Shown in pieces: positions 1 to 10,013 of a stretch of DNA of 64,000 bases. Both the position numbers and the translations under genes were made by a program. The notes under the pieces are model-generated. The model was not told the origin of the DNA and ran no database searches. It saw nothing but the letters and a program-made list of their open reading frames with translations. The number at the start of each line of letters is the position of its first letter. Position 1 is the first letter of the stretch. The stretch is from Euryodendron excelsum (taxonomy: Eukaryota > Streptophyta > Magnoliopsida > Ericales > Pentaphylacaceae): assembly GCA_033060915.1 (NCBI GenBank), contig CM065397.1, positions 23,652,501-23,716,500 of the forward strand. Direction: 5' to 3'.

Positions 1-2810
1 TTACTTAATATTTAGGTTGATTAACTTAATTTTTAGAATAATGAGAATGACAACTTTCTTAGCATGTTCAAATTCTTTTTATCTATGTAGTTGAGTAAAC
101 AAAAAATATACAATGCGTTTACTTTTAACATGTCGGACACACCACTTTATTGTACTTCTCAATAAGGGTTGTCACACAGCTTTTACCCTCTTTGTTTAGA
201 AAAAAAAATGTAAAATTTAAAATTAATTAGATTATGCACCAAAAATGATAGAAATTAAAATATATTATAATAAATTAAATTAAATTAAAAAAAAGAAGAA
301 GGTGGTATCTCATTTAGTGATTATCTGGGCCACACAATGCACAAGTGGTGGCAGAAGAACTCCTCCATTTTTTTAAAAAAAAATTTCCTTTTATATTAAT
401 CAGTAAGAATTCAACTCTTTGTTTCTTTGGCCAATAAAAAATGACAGCTTATCATTATTATTAAATAAAAGAATGTGCATGTCATGTACTAATATTCTAT
501 TCTTTGCATACTACTTAGGATATATATTTATTATAATCATGAGACCCATGTGACAAAGAGTTTGTTTTACTTCCCCACCGTCTGATTGTTGTTGGCTCCC
601 TCATCAAAGCATTTCTTTTTTCTTGAATTCAAAGATTCCTTAATCACAACATGTATTATTATTAATATTTTGATTGAATCGCAACATGTATTATATATAA
701 TGTAGAATAATTAGGTGTAGTTTAAAACAAGTAGTTGCCCCAATTTGTCATTGATTAAGACCCAAATTAGCAGGAGGTCAACTGACACGTGTAATTTTCT
801 CTCCTCACCCATAAACAACCTGTCTGCACTCCTCAAAGTCTTAATGACCAAATCAACAATTACAGCTTTTAATATCAAAATATACCGGGTGTCAAGACTC
901 AATTAGTCTGATAAATTTGCAATGGTACGCTAATATCAACTATCGCGACTTGGGTTTGCTTTTTACACTAGGACTCCTTAAACACAGGAAACATAAAATT
1001 TATAGCAGAAGTAATACCTAAAAACAATGATATTACATTTCTAATAGATTTTTGTTTCCTAATTAGTTGCTATTATCCATGGTTAAAAATAGAATTATCA
1101 AAATTTTGATATATTGATGTGCTTGTTATATAAATTTCGAATATAATTTTTTTACTCCTTTAGATTTGCTTTGCTTAAATGCAATGCATACCAACTCATG
1201 TGCACCGGCCTCGTGCTTCTAATTTATGTTTTTATTTTTTAGAATTGTATGTTCATTATTTCGCTCTATTATCCCCAAAAGGAAATTAATAAAGAACCTC
1301 TTTATCGTTTTTTTTTTTTCACATAAAAAATGTCCCTCTTGCATAAGTCCATGTGAATTCCGTAAAGGTTACATTTATTTTGCGGGATGAGATAAGAGGG
1401 ATAAAGAATTTTAGGATACTAAATTCCAAGATTATAAATGCTAAAAAATAATTTTGTAATTTGACCTCCAATTTTTAACCATCCTGGAATTATTTATTTT
1501 TGTGCATATAAGATAATTGCTAATCCTAACTCTTTATGCAATCGAATGTAGAATAAGCTTGGACGTGGATTACCACTTCAATCTCACGGCCAAATCCAGT
1601 GAAACAAATCCGACCTATATAAACTAGTTTGTTTTTCACCAAGTATTTTAAAGTGATTTCCCTACCACAAATTTTAGTAGGAATGAGGACATTCTTTCAC
1701 CGTTGACGGGTAGTAAATTTAATCAATCAAGTGAACTACCTTCGCTAAAATTGGATTGGATCGGCAAAAATGACTCATATTTTTCAAGTCAAACGTGCTA
1801 TATATGTATTGGCCAAGGCTAATTTAACTCTTCCATTGAAGTCAACCCACGACTACTGCAAATTATATTAAGAAAGTTAATTTGTGAGTGAGAAGGTCAA
1901 ACCGCATCTAGTTGAGTTACAACTTTTCTAGGCTCAACTTACTCATATATATGATATATATATATATATATATAGTATTATAAAGCAAATCTTGTTGAAG
2001 CCTCTACTTTGGTAAGATTTTTTTTTTTTTTTTTTAACAAAAATCACCTACACTAGAAAGTTTGCCTAGTATACATTCAAACACATGCAAGAATAATTAT
2101 GTAACACTCACTAACAAATCACTCACTACTTATTTCCTGTTTTCTCTCTTTCACTTGCATAAACTGATCACTCACAGAGTGGGCAGCCATATAGCATATA
2201 TATATATATATATATAAAACCCCAAACCAACTCCTCAAAGGAGAAGGAGATGAAGAGTGCTACATCTTAATGCCAAATGGTGTACCAAATCAATGTGGAA
2301 CAAGGCACCAATTGAGCATTACCAAAACCAAGAAAGAAAATTAATTAATCGAGAATAATAGTTAAATGAGGATAATGAGGAGTGATCTAATGGAGAAGGG
2401 TTAGGGATGTAAACTAAAAGGTGAGTCCACCAAACACACAAAGTGCTTAAATCACAAGAAAATGCTATACATAATCCCATTTTTCATTTTTAAACACAAA
2501 TGAGTATTGATTCCACAACTTGTGTCTAGAAATGAGAAAAGGGATTGAGAAATGAAAATTTTACTCCCACTTTTTGTTAGTTTATTATACTTTTTTTTTT
2601 TTGTGGATAACTCTCAACATAGATGAAGCAGGATGCAAGCTTAGGTCTTAGTAACAAACAATTATTCAATGTTCTTCGAGTGCTATGCTACTCTTATTAT
2701 TACTTTCACAACGAGTCCTCTTATTAAGTGAGTCTCGAACACACCTAAGGACCCTTCTAGCAACGGAATGACCCACTACTTTGTGAGAGGATGAGTAATA
2801 ATGACATAAT
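1..2810. other. AT-rich intergenic DNA, no gene seen
   Basis: No open reading frame with recognisable protein similarity is visible on either strand. The stretch contains TA microsatellites at about 1943-1975 and 2191-2217 and a long T run near 2019-2036. A G-box/ABRE-like CACGTG lies near 785, which could belong to a regulatory region of a gene outside the window, but nothing here proves that. Confidence 0.5.
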
Positions 2811-2950
2811 GCACTTTTTTTTTTGTTTTTTGTTTTTTGTTAATACAAGACAATAATGGAAAGGAAAAGGGTTGACGGAGTTCGAACCCTCACCAAATGG
2901 GTGGGATCAAGCACCTCAACCACTGGGGCAAGTCAAATACTCTTGGCATG
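2811..2950 (-). mobile_element. SINE (tRNA-derived), minus strand
   Basis: Read on the minus strand, the stretch has a box A-like CAGTGGTTGAGGTG followed about 25 nt later by a box B-like GGGTTCGAACTCC. These are the two internal RNA polymerase III promoter blocks of tRNA-derived SINEs. It ends in an A-rich tail of (CAAAAAA)-type repeats, seen on the plus strand as T-rich 2811-2840. A target duplication is not clear. It could also be a tRNA-like fragment, but the A-rich tail favours a SINE. Confidence 0.55.
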
Positions 2951-3261
2951 ATGTTCCAAGGCCACGTTTATTTGTGGGATAAAAAAATGAGAGATACGTA
3001 AATTTGTGGGATTAGAAAGGTGATGATGGGTGATACGTAATACTATGATGTAAAGAGGGATTACTCATACTATGTTGGTTAGAGTTAATAAAAAATAGAA
3101 TAAGTAATATCATATTTGTTGTGTTTAATGGAGATAAGATAAGAAATATGATAAGTGCATGCAATTACTTCCTTAATCTTAAAATATAATATAATATATA
3201 AGGCAGGGGCAATATTGACCTTTTATATTTATCCCCCCTCATGAAATGTGTAATACAACTT

Positions 3262-3864
3262 TGTGGGGGAATAACCCCCGACCCAACCCAATGGGTGAGG
3301 CCCGATCCACACAAATCAAAGTTGGGGCTGCTTGGCGGCCCAGATCAGAAATTAAGGAGAGGCTGGGCTTGACTGCCGACCAGCTCCCTACTGTAGCCCA
3401 AACCGCGGAAAGTAGGCCCAAACCACTAGCGGTCTTCAAGCATTAAATGTAGAGTTGACTTGCATTAAATGAAGAGGCAACTGCCCACGCGACGTCGACG
3501 TGCACGTCCGGTCAGCCGAAATCCCCCGTGACGGTGCACCAGACCCTGTAAGTCATCAGGCGGCGCCAATGATGATGCCTACCCAGTAGGCCATGAAAGC
3601 CTGCTGATAGGCCGAGCCAAAACACACTCCGTCGAGAACTCTATAAATACCCAAAGCATCGAAAACCAGGTATGGAGAAGAAACTCAGAACATTCATAAC
3701 TCTTATTGATTCCCATTACGATTAAGCTTGCTAACTTAATCTTTGGAGTGTGCTCGGCCCATCAAGGGTCGATCCATTCTAACCATCCTCTTTTGCAGAG
3801 AGTTTGGACTCATTCATTTGGGCTTGAGAGTATGGCCCAGCCTTCTCAAAAAATCCAACCTACA
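3262..3864 (+). repeat. 5' LTR of the Tat element
   Basis: It is 603 bp, begins TGTG and ends TACA, and is co-linear with the 3' LTR at 12592-13194 without gaps. My hand comparison finds about 32 substitutions, roughly 27 of them transitions. A TATA box lies at 3641-3650 and a block of nested CG palindromes at about 3489-3512. Confidence 0.93.
3489..3650 (+). promoter_or_regulatory. Tat LTR promoter: CG palindrome block and TATA box
   Basis: The block near 3489-3512 contains the perfect 10-bp palindrome ACGTCGACGT overlapping the 12-bp palindrome GACGTGCACGTC. The TATA box CTATAAATAC lies at 3641-3650, about 130 bp downstream. Both motifs are unchanged in the 3' LTR (about 12819-12842 and 12971-12980), although the LTRs differ at about 5 percent of sites. 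Confidence 0.6.
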
Positions 3865-3885
3865 ATTGGCGCTATTTGTGGGAAG
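3865..3885 (+). promoter_or_regulatory. Primer-binding site of the Tat element
   Basis: Directly after the LTR end CCTACA the sequence reads ATTGGCGCTATTTGTGGGAA, the form seen at the PBS of plant Tat elements. Which tRNA primes it was not verified. Confidence 0.75.
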
Positions 3886-3898
3886 GCTTAGAAAAACC

Positions 3899-5595
3899 AT
3901 GAGTCTAAACAACCAGAGATATAGGAGAGAGAACCACAACGGGAGAGGCGTCAGAGCCTCCTCCTGTAAAGATCAGACCGATTTAGCGCACTGCCAATCT
4001 ACACCAGTAGATCGGCAGAGAAGGAGAACGCTAAGGTCGGAGATACGAACGCCCACTGAAAGCCACCAAGAAACACTGGATGAAATACGGAGGGATACGG
4101 GCTATGTCAGGGACAGAAACTTCCACAGAAACCACCCTCGGAACCTTGCCCCGTCGCCCTCCAGTGGGCTGATCCCAAGTGAGGATACACTTCGTGCGGC
4201 GGAGAGGGAAATTCGGCGGCGCGGAGAAGAGATAGCCTACCTCACCTCCCAAGTTCGGGTCATGAGGGAGGCGTTCTCTGGAAGGAATGAGCGCGGGAGA
4301 AAAAGGTCACCCGATTAGTAGGTTACTGGCAACAGGAACGATCCAGCGCCTCGGGGAAGAGGGAGTTACACCTTAGTACTGGGCGTTGGGACAACAGGCG
4401 TGCAGATCGGCGGAGGAGCAAAACCCCGCCAAATAATGAACCTACTGAAGGAGATCGGCGGAGAGAGGACTGGGAGAAATGGTATAATGAAAAACAGGAG
4501 GATAGGAAGCAGCAAACTAAGGAGCGCATGGCCTATGACCTGATGAAGAAGGCCCTGGATCAAATTACGTCTTCGCCATTCACAGAGGAGATCGAGTCCC
4601 ACCCAATTCCTCGAAAATTCACCCCACCAAAGTTCAGCCTCTATGATGGAAAGACCGATCCGATCAACCATGTTCGGCATTATAAACAGCTTATGGTAGT
4701 GTGGTGCAGTGACCAGATGCTGATGTGTCGAATCTTTCCCTCCAGCCTAGGAAGTGTGGCTTTACGGTGGTTTGATAAGTTGCCACTTAAGTCCGTTTCT
4801 AGCTGGAGGCAACTTGCCGAGTTGTTTACAACTCGTTTCATAGCAAACAGTTTGCAGCCAAAGGAGGTCGATTTCCTGCTGACATTGCGAAAAGAGGAAG
4901 GGGAAGGACTACGAGCATACGCCGGATAGTACTGGAAGGCCTACAACGAAATTGACGAATGCAGTGAGCAATTGGCTGTGACCTAGTTCAAGATCAGCCT
5001 TCCCAGGGAGCACCGTTTGCGACAATCCTTAATGAAGAAACCAGCCCTCACCATACAGGAACTAATGCTGAGGATCGAGCACTATGCGCGATTGGATGAA
5101 GACACGTCCCAGCCAGCATCAGCCAAGGTCGGCGTTGCTGCAAAGAAGGCAAATAAGAAGGATGCCAAGCAACCCCGATTGGAAGATAGTAACCAGGGAA
5201 GAAGGGTAACAGAGGGAGTCTATACAGTCTTTAAAGACCCCATCTATAAGATATTGCCCCAAATCGGCGACAAGTCATTTTTTAAGTGGCCACCAAAGTT
5301 AGGAGAAGACCCAGCAGCCCGAGACCAGAAGAGGTTCTGTTCATACCACCACAAGAAGGGGCATAAAACAAAGCAATGTCGACATCTGAAAACCCATTTG
5401 GAAGATTTGGCCAAGGCTAGCCATCTTGACCAGTTTATTGATCGGGAAAAGACAAAGAAGGAAGTCGAGCAACTGCGGGTGGAAGACACGGCTCAGAAGG
5501 AGACAGAGGTAAGGCTGGTCCAGGTAATCAATGTGTTACATGGTATGGCTGAATCAGGAACCATCGACCCACACAGATACCGGGGCGAGATGTAA
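3899..5595 (+). pseudogene. gag: gag of the Tat element, broken
   Basis: An ATG at 3899 follows the PBS by 14 nt and starts a basic, charged N-terminal region. The frame ends at a TAG (4316-4318). The capsid-like part resumes in another frame from about 4528 and matches the plant retrotransposon Gag family, with the motifs RKFTPPKFSLYDGKTDP, HYKQLM and ALRWFDKLP. It is interrupted by TAG at 4927-4929 and 4984-4986. It then runs through a lysine-rich segment and a zinc-knuckle-like CSYHHKKGHKTKQCRHLK to a TAA at 5593-5595. Gag would form the cytoplasmic particle that packages the RNA. The frame then passes into protease without a change, consistent with an original gag-pol fusion. At least four lesions make it non-functional. 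Confidence 0.85.
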
Positions 5596-5607
5596 AAGGC
5601 TGCACAT

Positions 5608-6320
5608 TTGAGGGAAGTAATGCAGATACAACCACCCAGCAAGAAAACCAAGATCGGCAACGGCCATACGCCCGTTGCCTTCACTGATGAAGATCTCGTC
5701 GGAGTGCAAACTCCTCATAATGACGCCTTGGTGGTCACGTTAAGAATGGCCGACTGCGACGTCAAAAGATTGCTCATTGACCAAGGGAGTTCATCCGAAG
5801 TTATGTACTACAGCCTGTTCAAAAAACTGGAACTTAAGGAGTCCGACCTCCAGCCATCACTCAACCCATTGGTCGGATTCAGCTCGGATCCCGTTTGGCC
5901 CATGGGGAAGGTAACGATTCCGGTGACAGCCGGAGGAATCACATTGCAAACTGAATTCCTGGTGGTTAACGTACCCTCCCCCTACAATGCCATCATGGGA
6001 TGAACCTGGCTGCAACTCATGAAGGCCGTTCCTTCTTCCTACCATCAATTACTTCGGTTTTCGACCTCTGCTGGAGTTGGGGAAATCAGGGGAGACCAAG
6101 TAGCTGCCAAACAATGTTTTCTAACAGCATGTGCGACAAAGGCAAATCCTGAGAAAGTGCAGATGATGGAGCTGCATGAAGACACCCCTACTATCGATGA
6201 TGTGGGACAGACACTTGAGAACAAAGCTGTGGAGGACCTGAAGAAGATACACATTGATCAACAGGGAGACAAATACTTCGTCATTGGCACCTCTTTGTCC
6301 AAACAAGAGAAAAATCCCTG
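5608..6320 (+). pseudogene. Aspartic protease domain of the Tat polyprotein
   Basis: The retropepsin active-site motif appears as LLIDQGSSSEVMYYSLFKKL. The downstream flap and C-terminal part end in PSPYNAIMG, a typical Tat/Ogre protease block. This domain would cut the Gag-Pol polyprotein. The frame is cut by a TGA at 6001-6003 directly after IMG, where Tat relatives have an Arg codon; CGA to TGA is the simplest change. It then reopens through a linker until 6321. A frame change occurs near 6309-6315 in a run of A, consistent with loss of one A. The domain is recognisable but cannot be translated as one protein. Confidence 0.85.
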
Positions 6321-6321
6321 A

Positions 6322-7700
6322 TCGATTTGTTGACAAACTTTCTGGAAGTGTTCGCCTAGACCCCTTATGGCGTGCCTAGGATCGGCGCCGATGTCGCTTG
6401 TCATCGACTGAATGTTAACCCAAGTTGCCGACCTATTGTCTAGAAGGGGAGAAAGGCGGCTACCCAGCATGTGGATGTTGTCTTGGAGGAAACAGAGAAG
6501 CTTTTGGAAGCTAGGGCAATTCGGGAGGTCAACTACCCAAACTGGTTATCAAATACAGTGGTCGTAAAAAAGAAGGACGGCAAGTGGAGGGTCTGTGTGG
6601 ACTTCACTGATCTTAACAGGGCATGCCCCAAGGATCCATTCCCCCTCCCCAAAATTGACCAGCTTGTGGATGCAACCGCCGGCTTCGGGAGGATGAGTTT
6701 TCTGGATGCTTACCGAGGATACCACCAGATCCCGCTCCACCCCGACGACCAAGAAAAAACGACCTTCATCACTCCAAGGGGTATCTACTGCTACAGGGTT
6801 ATGCCCTTTGGTCTGAAGAACGCTGGAGCCACGTATTAGCGATTGGTCACAAAGATGTTCAAGACGCAGCTCAGCAGAACTGTCGAGGTCTACATCAATG
6901 ACATGGTGGTAAAAAGCAAACTGAGCGACATCCACTTGGCAGATTTAAAAGCAGTACTCTGCATCTTGAAGGAGTACAGAATGAGGCTAAATCCTTCAAA
7001 ATGTGTCTTTGATGTCAACTCTGGCAAATTTCTGGGGTTCTTGGTCACGCATCGAGGCATTGAAGTAGATCCACGGCAGATCAGTGCGATCCATAGCATC
7101 CATGCCCCGAAAAATGCCAAAGAAGTACAGAAACTAACTAGAATGGCCGCAGCACTCAACAGGTTCATTAGCCGCTTGTCGGATAGGTGCCAACCGTTCT
7201 TCCAGCTCCTCAAAAAACAAGAACGGTTCGAATGGACCCCAGAATGTGACTTGGCCCTTGCCGATCTGAAGAAATATTTGACCCAACCACCCTTGCTCTC
7301 CACCCCCCTTCAGTACGAGGAACTCTTCCTCTACCTTGCGGTATCGGACCATGCGGTCAGCACTGTCTTACTCAGACAAGAAAACCGACAACAGTTGCTA
7401 GTCTACTATGTTAGCAAAACCCTCCTCAGAGCAGAGAGCAGGTACCTACCCCTTGAAAAGTTGGCACTGGCACTGGTCGTGGCATCCCGTAAATTGGTGT
7501 ATTACTTCAGAACTCACACCATCAATGTCCTCACTAACCACCAGCTCAAACCTCTTCTAAGGAAGGCCGACTTCTCTGGAAGATTGGCAAAATGGGCGGT
7601 GGAACTAGGGGAATTTGATATCAAGTTTCAACCCAGATCAACAGTAAAAGGGCAGGTTCTTACAAATTTTGTTGCTGAGTTCTCCGTTGAGCTGCCACTA
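6322..7700 (+). pseudogene. Reverse transcriptase and first RNase H of the Tat element
   Basis: Reverse transcriptase blocks are clear: VVVKKKDGKWRVCVDFTDLN, FLDAYRGYHQIPL, YCYRVMPFGLKNAGATY, and the catalytic box as VYINDMVVKS. Plant Ty3/gypsy elements have two aspartates in this box (YxDD); here the first is Asn (AAT at 6897-6899), which should abolish polymerisation. In-frame stops occur at TAG 6357-6359, 6441-6443 and 6837-6839. RNase H follows, with SDHAVSTVLL, LEKLALALVVA and NVLTNHQLKPLL; the aspartate expected in the last motif is also Asn. The function would be copying element RNA into DNA in the particle. This copy is dead through stops and loss of catalytic residues. Confidence 0.9.
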
Positions 7701-7739
7701 GAAATAGAACAAACCCTAGCAACTGCCCAACCACACAAC

Positions 7740-8175
7740 GAATTCCCCCTGGATCTTTGGGAAACAACTGATCATTGGCAACTCTACGTGGACAGAGCTT
7801 CCAATGACAGGGGGGCAGGATCAGGCATTGTACTCATCACCCCGGACGAGCTAACCATCGAACAAGCCATCAAGCTCGAATTCACTGCCTCCAATAATGA
7901 GTCTGAATACGAGGCCTTGCTCGCCGGAATACGTCGAACGTCGAGCCATTGAACTTCGGATTCATGAGATCGTCATCTATTCGGACTCTCAGCTTGTGGT
8001 AAACCAAATTATAGGAGAATACACAGTAAAGAACGATAGGATGATGCAGTACCTAGCAAAAGCCAAGGAACTGCTCGGCAAATTCAAAAGCTACAAGCTT
8101 CGACAAATCAGCCAAGACAACAACTCACATGGGGACGCTTTGGCAACCTTGGGCACTGCTCTGAAGTCTGGATAA
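7740..8175 (+). pseudogene. Second (plant/archaeal-type) RNase H domain
   Basis: A separate RNase HI-like domain lies after the gypsy RNase H. It shows WQLYVDRASNDRGAGSGIVL, then FTASNNESEYEALLAGI, then EIVIYSDSQLVVNQI, and ends near HGDALATLGTA. The four acidic positions expected of RNase HI are visible. This duplicated RNase H is a hallmark of Tat-lineage elements and is thought to degrade the RNA strand during replication. A frame change at about 7930-7950 splits the domain between its second and third motifs, and a TAA at 8173-8175 ends it. The glycine normally after YVD is Arg here. Confidence 0.85.
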
Positions 8176-8189
8176 AAAAGGACAATCAA

Positions 8190-9506
8190 TGTGGAAACCC
8201 TTGCCAAACCCAGCATCTTTCAAGAGGAAGAGGAAGCTCTAACAGCAGAACCACTGGGACCATCATGGATGGACCCAATCATCTCTTACCACGACAAAGA
8301 AGAACTACCAGAAGATAAGGCTGAAGCTCGGAGAATCAAACATACATCTCTGAGATATTGGCTGTCACCAAGTAAGGAGCTCTACAGGCGTTCCTTTACA
8401 GGCCCATATTTGCATTGCGTCCATCCAGACCAAGTACAGGGCGTCTTGTTTGAAATCCACGAGGGGGTATGTGGAAGCCATGTAGGCGGAAGGTCAATAG
8501 CACACCGAGCCATTTCACAGGGATACTGGTGGCCTTACATGTAGAAAGATGCAGCCCAGTACGTCCTAAAGTGTGACAAGTGTCAAAGGTTTTCCCCCAT
8601 CATCCACCATCCAGCCGAAGATCTTACAACCATAACCAGTCCGTGGTCTTTTGCCCAATGGGGACTGGACATTGTTGGACCTCTGCCCCGAGCTCCGGGC
8701 AACAAAAGGTTCCTCATCATAGGGACTGACTACTTTACCAAATGGGTAGAAGCAGAGCCTTTGTCAACCATCAGGGAGATTGATGCCAAAAGGTTCGTGT
8801 GGAAGAGCATAGTCACGAGATTCGGGTTGCCCCATGCCATTGTTTCAGATAACGGCATCCAGTTTGATGACAATATGTTTAGATCATTTTACGAAGGATT
8901 GGGGATCAGAAGCTATTACTCAACGCTGGCCTACCCCCAATGCAATGGGCAAGTTGAGATTTCAAACAAAACCATGCTTAACGGAGTAAAAAAATGACTG
9001 GAGAAAGCCAAAGGGAAATGGACGGAGGAGCTACCCAACGTTTTGTGGTCCTATAGAACAACCCCAAGGAGGCTTACCGACAAAACCCGTTCTCCTTGGC
9101 ATACGGGGTGGAAGCAGTCATTCCTTTGGAGGTCGGACTACCAACTATAAGGTCGACAGCTTTCAACTCGGGTCTCAACAAGCAAACAATTGCAAAAGAC
9201 CTTGATCTTGTCGAAGAAAGAAGGGAGGCTGCCTTGATCAGGCTCGCGGAATATCAGCGACAGCTAATATGCTCCTACAACAAACGGGTCCGCCCGAGAA
9301 GCTTTGCTCCTGGCGACTTAGTCTTACGGAAAGTGTTGGGAGCGACCAGGAACGCGGCAGAAGGCAAGCTTGGCCCAAACTAGGAAGGCCCTTACAGAGT
9401 GACGTCTCAGGTCGACATCGGCGCATATAGGTTAGAGACCATTGAAGAAGGAAGACAATTGCCGTGACCCTGGAATGCAAGCAACTTGAAGAAATTTTAC
9501 CAGTAG
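8190..9506 (+). pseudogene. Integrase of the Tat element
   Basis: The zinc-binding domain shows histidines in EIHEGVCGSHVGG and cysteines in LKCDKCQRF. The catalytic core shows GLDIVGPLP (first Asp), IVSDNGIQFDD (second Asp) and NGQVEISNKT (Glu). The C-terminal part includes RPRSFAPGDLVLRKV and ends at TAG 9504-9506. It would insert element cDNA into chromosomes. Stops at TAG 8542-8544, TGA 8995-8997, TAG 9381-9383 and TGA 9465-9467, plus a frame change at about 9065-9095, break it. Several of these stops replace Gln, Arg or Trp positions conserved in relatives and fit C-to-T change on either strand. Confidence 0.88.
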
Positions 9507-10013
9507 TGCAAAGCTTCGCGCAATGTAACAGTTCATCAAATGTTTAAAGCTTTTTTGAAGAGTCAATGAAAATGAAGCTGTTCAAACAAACATACTCCGG
9601 ACAATCTGTGAACTCACAAAAACCAAGTGTAAAAACTTGGTCCTGTCCAAGTTGGACAGGTCGGCCAAAGAAGGCCAAAACAAAAACCAAGTGTAAAAAC
9701 TTGGTCCTGTCCAAGTTGGGCAGGTCGGCCAAAGAAGGCCAAAATAAAAATCAAGTGTAAAAATTTGGTCCTGTCCAAGCTGGGCAGTTCGGCCAAAGGA
9801 GGCCACAAAAACCAAGTCCTAAATTCTTGGCTCATGAAGTCCACGAAGAACAAAGGTAAAAATTGGTGTTAACCAAATTATACAGTTCAACCAAACAGGG
9901 GAAGTCGTAAGAATTTAATTTAACAGTGGATAATGAGTCAAAACTGAAATTTCATTTGCAAAAAGTGGTAAAAACAAAACATGTTCTAGAAACAAAGAAA
10001 GGCTACAAAAAAT
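9507..10013. repeat. Spacer with a 64-bp tandem repeat between pol and the antisense gene
   Basis: Copies begin at about 9622, 9686, 9750 and 9811, so the unit is 64 bp with just over three copies, covering about 9617-9830. Each unit holds CAAGTGTAAAAACTTGG, itself an imperfect inverted repeat, then GTCCAAGTTGGGCAGGTCGG. Tandem repeats in this position are a known habit of Tat elements. The rest of the spacer shows no coding signal. Confidence 0.9.

Noticed and set aside
1376..1420. Text TTACATTTATTTTGCGGGAT resembling the MITE end at 2960
   Set aside because: No matching inverted end or target duplication was found nearby, so it is not listed as an element.
3246..3446. Open frames on both strands in the LTR
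   Set aside because: They repeat in the 3' LTR and have no protein similarity; chance frames in GC-richer LTR sequence.
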